Assembly (NCBI GenBank): GCA_035687045.1
Contig: DASRYU010000046.1
Span: 1 to 6,518 of the forward strand
DNA: 6,518 nucleotides
Direction of reading: 5' to 3'
From: JAJPHT01 sp035687045
GTDB taxonomy: Archaea; Thermoplasmatota; SW-10-69-26; JACQPN01; JAJPHT01
Shown here: positions 1 to 3,978 of the stretch, piece by piece
Layout: each line of letters opens with the position of its first letter
How positions within the stretch are numbered: the first letter of the stretch is position 1
The notes under the pieces: model-generated
Told to the model about the DNA's origin: nothing
The model's input: only the letters and a program-made list of their open reading frames with translations
The model's database searches: none
Program-made: the position numbers and the translations under genes

Positions 1-156
1 GTGCTCACGACGCGCGAGGCGACGAACACGCCGAGGAAGCGCGCGCGAGGGGGATCTTCTCGTCATCCCCGCGATGGCGCCGCACGGCTTCCGCAACGCG
101 AGCGGGGCCCGCGCGCGCTTCCTCGGCGTGTTCGCCGCCTCGCGCGTCGTGAGCAC
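1..156. repeat. Inverted repeat (arms 1-47 and 110-156) at the left edge
   Basis: The reverse complement of 1-47 matches 110-156 at 46 of 47 positions; the only mismatch pairs position 22 with 135. The spacer is 48-109. The inner ends of both arms are GC alternations (41-47 and 110-116). The right arm lies inside a readable cupin frame, and the left arm destroys that frame, so the left arm is the foreign copy. The simplest explanation is a fold-back (template-switch) chimera at a read or contig end. A real palindromic duplication extending to the left of the window cannot be excluded. Confidence 0.85.
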
Positions 157-220
157 CTTCGAGAAGCCGCTCGCGCCGTGGGGGCAGCGCGTGCTGGAGA
201 CGCCGACGCCGTCTCAGTAG
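47..220 (+). CDS. Cupin-fold protein, C-terminal part only (5' end lost)
   Basis: The frame ending at TAG 218-220 reads EGDLLVIPAMAPHGFRNASG and continues to a C-terminus of ETPTPSQ. GDLLVIPAxxPHGF is the second conserved cupin motif, normally PxGxxH with the His as a metal ligand; here Met stands in the usual Gly place. Cupins are small beta-barrels, often metal-binding, used as isomerases, dioxygenases or sugar-binding proteins, and the substrate cannot be read here. The first cupin motif (HxH...E) should lie upstream. What precedes codon 47-49 in this frame is an Arg-rich, low-GC3 stretch lying in the left arm of the inverted repeat, so the true N-terminal half is not in this window. It could be a pseudogene if the inverted repeat is real, but an artefact is more likely. 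Confidence 0.72.
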   Translation, partial: EGDLLVIPAMAPHGFRNASGARARFLGVFAASRVVSTFEKPLAPWGQRVLETPTPSQ

Positions 221-306
221 GCGCCGCCAAAGAAGCGCGCGCGCATTTCCACGTGGTGCCCGCTCCGCATCGCGCCCCTCATGCTCGCGCCTGCGGCTGC
301 GCGCGC

Positions 307-486
307 ATGCGCCGCGACAGCGCGCTGAGCATCGCCATGGGCCTCTTCGCCGCTGCGATCGGGCTCGGTCTCTGGGGCCTGCTGGCGCCCCTCCTCGGAG
401 GCGCCGCCGTCGTCGGCCCTCTCGCCATCGCGGCCGCGGGCGCCGGCGGCATCCTTGTCGTGCAGGCGCTGCGCCAGGCGCCGTGA
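307..486 (+). CDS. Small two-helix membrane protein, 59 aa
   Basis: ATG 307 to TGA 484-486. The product starts MRRDSALSIAMGLFAAAIGL and consists of two hydrophobic helices, about residues 7-28 and 33-55, joined by a short Gly/Pro-containing turn (LLGGAAVVGP). It ends in a short polar tail. The basic N-terminus (RR) suggests both ends lie in the cytoplasm by the positive-inside rule. No family was recognised. An in-frame GTG at 256 would add 17 residues of Arg/His/Ala-rich sequence that looks non-coding, so ATG 307 was chosen, although no clear Shine-Dalgarno site precedes it. It ends 17 bases before the end of the oppositely oriented gene at 504. It resembles the 60-residue protein at 2993 in architecture but not in sequence. 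Confidence 0.62.
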   Translation: MRRDSALSIAMGLFAAAIGLGLWGLLAPLLGGAAVVGPLAIAAAGAGGILVVQALRQAP

Positions 487-503
487 GGGGCCCCCGGCGC
501 GCC

Positions 504-761
504 TCACGCGGGCGGCGCGGCGTGCGGCGCGGCGGCGTCCGCGAGCGCGACGCTCGGGACGAGCCGCTGCGGGATGAGCATCCCGTCGCGCGGGGTGAAC
601 GAGAGGCACACGCCCTCGGCGGCGGCGACCTCGACCGCGGGCGAGGGGTCGCCCAGCGTGGCGGTGACGAAGCGCTCGGCGTCGAGGTCGTCCTTCGCGA
701 GGACGAGGTAGCTCTCGTTCGGGCGGTCGCGCAGCGTGCCGACGAAGATCTTGGCGGTCAC
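504..761 (-). CDS. Uncharacterised small soluble protein, 85 aa
   Basis: Start GTG at 761 (minus), stop at 504. The product begins MTAKIFVGTLRDRPNESYLV and reads as a compact alpha/beta protein: strand KIFVGTL, strand YLVLAKD, an acidic helix DDLDAERFV, then VEVAAAEGVCLSFTP and a strand DGMLIPQRLV. The last 15 or so residues are Ala/Pro/His-rich and probably disordered. There is no signal peptide or membrane segment, and no family was recognised. The start is decided by GAGGTGA at 773-767, which sits five bases before GTG 761. The longer reading from GTG 770 would place the start codon inside this ribosome site. The divergent cupin gene starts only 38 bases away, so their promoters must overlap. 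Overlapping plus-strand reading is Arg-rich shadow. Confidence 0.7.
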   Translation of the reverse strand: MTAKIFVGTLRDRPNESYLVLAKDDLDAERFVTATLGDPSPAVEVAAAEGVCLSFTPRDGMLIPQRLVPSVALADAAAPHAAPPA

Positions 762-766
762 TCGTT

Positions 767-773
767 TCACCTC
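767..773 (-). promoter_or_regulatory. Shine-Dalgarno site that fixes the GTG 761 start
   Basis: On the minus strand 773-767 reads GAGGTGA, a seven-base match to the archaeal anti-Shine-Dalgarno core. It is followed by five bases and then GTG 761. It overlaps the GTG at 770, arguing against that upstream start. Confidence 0.65.
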
Positions 774-799
774 GCGTTCGGCACGCCGCGAGGCGGCTT

Positions 800-1216
800 G
801 TGCGTTTCGGCGAGCGGGCGGCGCTCGTCGCCTGCACGTTCCGCGACGTTCATGCGCGGCGGCCCCACCGTCCGTCCGTGTTCGCGGCCGACCTCTCCTC
901 GCACCACGGCGCCTTCTTCCGCGTGCTCCACACGACGGCGCGCTCGCAGCTCGCGGTCATGACGATCCCGCCCGGCGAGGAGGCCGGCGAGCCGGAGAGG
1001 CACGAGACGCAGGACCAGACGATCGTCGTCCTCAGGGGCGCGATGCTCGCGCGCGTGTGGGAGAAGGCGGAGCCGACGGAGGTGCGCGGCGGCCCGGGGT
1101 TCGCGCTCGTCGTGCCCGCGGGGCGCATGCACTGGGTGAAGTCGCTCGGGCCGGAGCCGCTCTTCCTCGCGACGGTCTACGCGCCGCCCGCGTACCCGCC
1201 CGACATGGACGAGTAG
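800..1216 (+). CDS. Single-domain cupin protein, 138 aa
   Basis: One cupin barrel fills nearly the whole product. Numbered from GTG 800, the N-terminal strand region FFRVLHTTARSQLAVMTIPP is at 39-58. Cupin motif 1 is GEEAGEPERHETQDQ (59-73), with H68 and Q71/D72/Q73 as likely metal ligands, and motif 2 is PAGRMH (106-111), with H111. The order matches small stand-alone cupins often labelled mannose-6-phosphate isomerase-like; the real substrate cannot be inferred, and no second domain is present. GTG 800 has GAGG at 790-793, six bases upstream. However, residues 1-26 are Arg/His-rich and unlike the family, so GTG 878 (112 aa) is a serious alternative despite lacking a Shine-Dalgarno site. The stop lies two bases from the stop of the opposing gene at 1219. 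Confidence 0.85.
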   Translation: MRFGERAALVACTFRDVHARRPHRPSVFAADLSSHHGAFFRVLHTTARSQLAVMTIPPGEEAGEPERHETQDQTIVVLRGAMLARVWEKAEPTEVRGGPGFALVVPAGRMHWVKSLGPEPLFLATVYAPPAYPPDMDE

Positions 1217-1218
1217 GC

Positions 1219-1896
1219 TCACTTCGGCTTGTGGTTGAGCCGGCGCGCGTGGTCGGTGAGCTCTTGCCGGCTGTGGAACATCTTGCCGCATCCGCAGTGG
1301 AAGTGCTCGTGGCCGGCGTGGGGGTCGTGCGCCATCGCTCCGGAGGAAGCGGCCGCACGTATCGGCGTTGCGTCTTGCGCGTCCTCGGGCAGCCGCGGGA
1401 TGCGGCCGCGCAGGAGGGCGATGCCCAGCCACACCGTCCACGCCGTCTGCAGGGGAAGCTTCGGGCCGCCAAAGAGCGCGAACGCCCAGAACGGCACGCG
1501 GTCGCCCGCGGCGGTCACGAGGGCGTCGGCGGCCGCGAAGGCGCCCACGACGAGCGTGAAGGTGCCCAACGGGCGGTTGGAGCGGCGCAGCGGTCCGCCC
1601 ACGACGAGCCACCAGGCGGCGCTGAGCGCGATGTAGCCGGCCTCCCACGACCAGGGGAAGGCGATGCCCGAGAGGATCCACCACAGGAGCGAGGCGACGC
1701 CGGCCGCGGTCGCCGCCCACACCTGCGCGGGCGCTGCGGGCGCAAGGGCGCGGCCCAGCCAGAGCGCGGGCGGCACGAGGAGCGCGAGGGCCAGCATCCG
1801 CAGCGCCGCTCCTGCGCGCGGCGCGGCCATGTCGAGCGGCACGCTCGCGAAGAAGAGGGCGGCCGAGAGGAGCGCGAGGACGCCGAGCGCACGCAT
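1219..1896 (-). CDS. Six-helix membrane protein with a C-terminal C2H2 zinc finger
   Basis: ATG 1896 to TGA 1219, 225 aa. Six hydrophobic segments can be read, approximately residues 2-22, 33-52, 58-81, 86-104, 110-130 and 135-164. A linker containing PRLPEDAQDATP follows, then a His-rich stretch (DPHAGHEHFH). A zinc finger ends the protein: C201-x-C203-x3-F207-x5-L213-x2-H216-x5-H222. Cysteine and histidine order and the F/L core follow the classical C2H2 finger, except that the cysteines are one residue apart, not two to four. With six helices, both ends should be on the same side, probably cytoplasmic. I do not recognise the membrane part. M188 could start a separate 38-residue finger protein, but only a GGAG two bases upstream is present and the reading frame is continuous, so a fusion is preferred. 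It lies 40 bases downstream of the lipoprotein gene and is probably co-transcribed with it. Confidence 0.82.
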   Translation of the reverse strand: MRALGVLALLSAALFFASVPLDMAAPRAGAALRMLALALLVPPALWLGRALAPAAPAQVWAATAAGVASLLWWILSGIAFPWSWEAGYIALSAAWWLVVGGPLRRSNRPLGTFTLVVGAFAAADALVTAAGDRVPFWAFALFGGPKLPLQTAWTVWLGIALLRGRIPRLPEDAQDATPIRAAASSGAMAHDPHAGHEHFHCGCGKMFHSRQELTDHARRLNHKPK

Positions 1897-1936
1897 CGGC
1901 CGCGCGAACCTGCGCCCCGCCTTGACGTTTGCGCGG

Positions 1937-2419
1937 CTACTCCAGCGTCACGTGGATGCGCACCGTCGTGGGGCCCTGGCCATCGTAGACGATGCGCCAC
2001 TCGCCCGCGTGCGGCTGCTGCTCGACGGTGTAGGAGCGCGCCTCCTTCGACGGGAGCTCGCCGAGGAACGGGGACGTCGAGCGCGGGTAGTAGAAGCTCA
2101 CGACGGCGCTGGAGAACGCGCCGCCTTCCGCGGGGCCGGAGCTCTCGATGCCGATGACGATGCGCCGCTCGGCGCCGGTCACGTTGAACATGCTCACGCG
2201 CTGCCCTCCGGCGGCGAAGTCGTGCGTCTCGTCGAGCACCACGCCGAGCGTCGGCGCGTCCATCGAGGGCGACGGAGCGGCGGGCGTCGCGGCCGGCGTC
2301 GCCTCCGGCGTCGGCGTCAGCGAGGCCGCCGTCGTCGTGGGCGGCGCGGCGCCTTCCTCGGGCGAGGCGCATCCGGCGACGAGGAGCGCGAGAAGGAGGA
2401 GTGCCCCCATGCGACGCAT
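1937..2419 (-). CDS. Secreted lipoprotein with Thr/Pro stalk and beta-sandwich domain, 160 aa
   Basis: ATG 2419 to TAG 1937. The N-terminus MRRMGALLLLALLVAGC is a lipoprotein signal peptide: an Arg pair, a Leu-rich core and a lipobox LVAGC with C17 as the predicted lipidated residue. Residues 18 to about 53 form a Thr/Pro/Ala/Ser stalk (for example TPTPEATPAATPAAPSPS), a type of linker often O-glycosylated on archaeal surface proteins. The remaining roughly 105 residues look like beta strands, with one N-glycosylation sequon (NVT) and a typical sandwich ending, GEWRIVYDGQGPTTVRIHV. It is therefore expected to be anchored outside the membrane. Ligand and partner are unknown. The second ATG at 2410 is an alternative start, and no clear ribosome site precedes either. 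It begins 25 bases after the receiver gene and is likely in the same operon. No stop codon separates it upstream from a long open frame, but that stretch is a shadow. Confidence 0.82.
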   Translation of the reverse strand: MRRMGALLLLALLVAGCASPEEGAAPPTTTAASLTPTPEATPAATPAAPSPSMDAPTLGVVLDETHDFAAGGQRVSMFNVTGAERRIVIGIESSGPAEGGAFSSAVVSFYYPRSTSPFLGELPSKEARSYTVEQQPHAGEWRIVYDGQGPTTVRIHVTLE

Positions 2420-2444
2420 GCGAGGGAAGCGGGGCGCGCGTCCA

Positions 2445-2837
2445 TCAGGCTGTCGCCGCGGGGGCGCGGCCGAGCGCCGCGTCGATGGCCGCGCGCAGCT
2501 CCTGCGGGCTGAACGGCTTGTCGAGGAGACCGGATGCCTGGACGCGCTCGACGATGCCGTCGACGTCCATGCTCGCGGTGAACACGACGAAAGGCAGCGC
2601 GCGGAAGCGCGCGTCGCGGCGCACGTCGAGGACGAGCGACTCGAGGTCGAGGCCGGGCATGCGCACGTCCTGGAGAACGAGGTCCGGGCGCTCGCGCTCG
2701 ATGGCGGCGCGGATGGAGCCCGCGTCGGCGCAGGGCACGGCGAGGTATCCGAGCGCGTGGAGGAGCGCGCACGTCGAACGCAAGATGCCTTGCTCGTCGT
2801 CCACAACGAGCACCTTCGGCGCGCTTCGTGCCTCCAT
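2445..2837 (-). CDS. Stand-alone response-regulator receiver domain, 130 aa
   Basis: A single CheY-like receiver fills the whole protein, with no output domain. Numbered from ATG 2837: strand KVLVVDDEQG with acidic pair D13/D14; phospho-acceptor D57 in LVLQDVRMPGLD; conserved T87 in FVVFTAS; and K107 followed by cis-Pro P108 in LLDKPFSP. All catalytic residues are present, so it should accept phosphate from a histidine kinase, none of which is encoded here. Single receivers are common in archaea and signal by protein contact. The GTG at 2855 would add six residues (MQPGRD); ATG 2837 was preferred since it starts just before the first strand, though neither has a good Shine-Dalgarno site. It appears to lead the lipoprotein and zinc-finger membrane genes in one transcription unit, suggesting an envelope-linked signalling role (inference). 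Confidence 0.9.
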   Translation of the reverse strand: MEARSAPKVLVVDDEQGILRSTCALLHALGYLAVPCADAGSIRAAIERERPDLVLQDVRMPGLDLESLVLDVRRDARFRALPFVVFTASMDVDGIVERVQASGLLDKPFSPQELRAAIDAALGRAPAATA

Positions 2838-2992
2838 GTCCCGCCCGGGCTGCACGGGCGCGGCCCGAGCATGAGCCTGTCGCTCGGCGCTGCGGCGTCC
2901 GTACGAGCATGCGGCGGACGGGGGGCGGCGGAACGGCTCGCCCGCGCCCGCTGCGTGAAATACAAGTAGGAGCGGGCGCGGTCGCCGTCTCG
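2838..2992. promoter_or_regulatory. Divergent intergenic region; TATA-like box at 2957-2966
   Basis: This gap separates the receiver gene (-) from the small membrane protein gene (+). It must hold both promoters. The only clearly A/T-rich stretch is GAAATACAAG at about 2957-2966, whose centre is about 30 bases before ATG 2993. That fits a TATA element giving an almost leaderless plus-strand transcript. No equally good box was seen close to the receiver start; if the same element serves the minus strand (read as CTTGTATTTC), its leader would be about 100 bases. Confidence 0.4.
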
Positions 2993-3175
2993 ATGGTCTC
3001 GAAGCTCACGCTCCTGGGCTCCGCGCTCCTCGCGTGGGGCGGCATCGCCGCGCTGAGCGGCCTCGTCATCGACGGGACGCGGTTCGAGATCGCGCTTGTC
3101 ATCACCGCGCTCCTCACCGCGACCGGCGGCCTCGTGGTCTCCATCATCGGCGCGGCGCGCTACGAGCCGTACTGA
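2993..3175 (+). CDS. Small two-helix membrane protein, 60 aa
   Basis: ATG 2993 to TGA 3173-3175. The first helix, about residues 4-26 (LTLLGSALLAWGGIAALSGL), is followed by a short polar turn IDGTRFE. The second helix, about 33-54, contains ALVITALLTATGGLVVSIIG, and the protein ends in a basic/aromatic tail AARYEPY. This is an inner-membrane hairpin of unknown role; no family was recognised. There is no in-frame ATG, GTG or TTG just upstream. The absence of a Shine-Dalgarno site together with a TATA-like box about 30 bases upstream fits leaderless translation. A small charged gene follows 46 bases downstream on the same strand. Confidence 0.72.
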   Translation: MVSKLTLLGSALLAWGGIAALSGLVIDGTRFEIALVITALLTATGGLVVSIIGAARYEPY

Positions 3176-3221
3176 CGACGCGGCCACAAGCGTGACCCCG
3201 CGCCCGCCGCCATCGAGTGGC

Positions 3222-3395
3222 ATGACCGATGCGACGCGGCATGTGACGCGGCGCGACGCGCGCCGCGAGGGGGAGCCGGACACGGAGCCGAGCGGGCAAA
3301 CGCTATCGTCGGGCGAGCAGGCGATGAAGGACGCGCAGCGCGACCTCACGAGCCTCTCGGGGCCCGTGCCGCGCGGCGAGCCCGAGGACGAGTAG
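3222..3395 (+). CDS. Small charged, probably disordered protein, 57 aa
   Basis: ATG 3222 to TAG 3393-3395. The product is rich in Arg, Asp, Glu, Thr and Pro and has almost no hydrophobic residues: basic in the first third (RHVTRRDARR), acidic at the end (GEPEDE). The middle, SSGEQAMKDAQRDLTSL, could form one amphipathic helix. Third codon positions are strongly G/C, as in neighbouring genes, supporting coding, but the length is short and no Shine-Dalgarno site is visible. No family was recognised. It may be co-transcribed with the membrane hairpin gene upstream. It ends 13 bases before the end of the opposing OsmC gene. It could be a chance open frame. Confidence 0.45.
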   Translation: MTDATRHVTRRDARREGEPDTEPSGQTLSSGEQAMKDAQRDLTSLSGPVPRGEPEDE

Positions 3396-3408
3396 TCGGC
3401 GTGCGCGG

Positions 3409-3825
3409 CTAGTCGCCGCCGACGCGACCCTCGTACGTGATGGGGGCGCCCTTGCGCACCGTCTCGCCGACGCTGCAGTAGCGCTCGACCGACAGGCGGA
3501 CCGCGTCGTCGAACGCCTTCTGCGGCACGTCGCCGTCGACGCGGAACAGGAGCTTGACCGCCTGCAGGGGCTTGGGGTGCCCCTCGTCGGGACGCTGCGC
3601 GATGCACTCGACGCGCAGGTTCGAGAACGCAAGCCGCTTCTTGCGCAGGATGACCTCGACGTCGACGAGGGCGCACGCGCCGATGGAGGCGAGCAGGTGC
3701 TGGACGGGGCTCCCGCTGGTGCCGGCCGCGGAGTCGTCGAACGCGATGCGCGCGCCCTGTGGCGTCACGCACTCGATGGCTTCCCCTTGCAGCGTGTGCG
3801 TCACCGTGAGGCGCATCTCGGCCAT
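3409..3825 (-). CDS. OsmC/Ohr-family peroxiredoxin-like protein, 138 aa
   Basis: OsmC/Ohr proteins are cytoplasmic thiol peroxidases that reduce organic or other hydroperoxides using two cysteines. Numbered from ATG 3825, the first is C51 in the helix SPVQHLLASIGACALVDVEV, and the second is C117 in SVERYCSVGETV; both match the family positions. The N-terminal beta region and the GSP-x-LLA sequence before C51 are also typical. The length of 138 aa is normal. The wording of the second motif (ERYCSV) resembles the OsmC/YhfA-like branch more than Ohr. The reading frame stays open up to 3918, but the extra 31 residues lie across the promoter region and are unlike the family, so ATG 3825 was chosen; ATG 3816 is also possible. 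It is transcribed away from the large surface-protein gene. Confidence 0.93.
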   Translation of the reverse strand: MAEMRLTVTHTLQGEAIECVTPQGARIAFDDSAAGTSGSPVQHLLASIGACALVDVEVILRKKRLAFSNLRVECIAQRPDEGHPKPLQAVKLLFRVDGDVPQKAFDDAVRLSVERYCSVGETVRKGAPITYEGRVGGD

Positions 3826-3868
3826 CGGCGGCGCGAGGTCGCCGCGCGTCTTCAAGGCATTCTCCCCG

Positions 3869-3877
3869 GCTATAAGC
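3869..3877 (-). promoter_or_regulatory. Candidate TATA box for the OsmC gene
   Basis: The minus strand reads GCTTATAGC here, an A/T island in very GC-rich DNA. Its centre is about 48 bases before ATG 3825. Transcription about 25 bases downstream would start near 3848 and give a leader of about 22 bases. The element is nearly symmetric, so direction is assigned from gene position. Confidence 0.45.
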
Positions 3878-3925
3878 GGCCGGCCCCCGTGGAGGGTGGA
3901 GCGGCGGACGTCCGGCACCCCCGCC

Positions 3926-3934
3926 CCTTATAGG
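3926..3934 (+). promoter_or_regulatory. Candidate TATA box for the surface-protein gene
   Basis: The stretch reads CCTTATAGG, the second of two A/T islands in this divergent gap. Transcription about 25 bases downstream would start near 3956. That leaves a leader of about 23 bases carrying the GGTGA ribosome site before the proposed start at 3979. A start near 3956 would lie downstream of ATG 3951, which would exclude that ATG. The element is nearly palindromic, so it could also fire leftwards. Confidence 0.45.
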
Positions 3935-3966
3935 GACCCTTCCAAGAAGGATGACCCGCGCGTAGG

Positions 3967-3971
3967 GGTGA
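3967..3971 (+). promoter_or_regulatory. Shine-Dalgarno site for the proposed CTG 3979 start
   Basis: GGTGA at 3967-3971, within AGGGGTGA (3964-3971), matches the archaeal Shine-Dalgarno core. Seven bases separate it from CTG 3979, an ideal distance. A GGAG at 3972-3975 would instead serve CTG 3985 at nine bases. Confidence 0.55.
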
Positions 3972-3978
3972 GGAGCCG

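Noticed and set aside
1..306. GTG start at 1 extending the small membrane protein to 161 residues
   Set aside because: The first 102 residues are Arg-rich shadow running across the inverted repeat and the cupin gene in another frame. The real hydrophobic protein begins at ATG 307.
221..306. Possible RNA gene or promoter between the partial cupin and the small membrane protein
   Set aside because: No TATA-like island, stable hairpin pattern or known RNA motif could be recognised in this short gap.
1219..1335. Separate 38-residue zinc-finger gene from M188
   Set aside because: The only ribosome-like site is two bases from the ATG, too close, and the frame is continuous with the membrane protein. 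Retained as an alternative in the gene entry.
736..2512. Long plus-strand frames 736-2157 and 1664-2512
   Set aside because: Arg/Gly-rich shadows of the minus-strand membrane protein and lipoprotein genes, typical of very GC-rich DNA.
2420..3772. N-terminal extension of the lipoprotein frame up to 3772
   Set aside because: The extension overlaps the receiver, two plus-strand genes and OsmC in other frames and is Arg/Ala-rich. The lipoprotein signal peptide clearly starts at 2419.
3951..3965. ATG 3951 as start of the surface protein
   Set aside because: It is in another frame and meets TAG after four codons. It also lies upstream of the expected transcription start.
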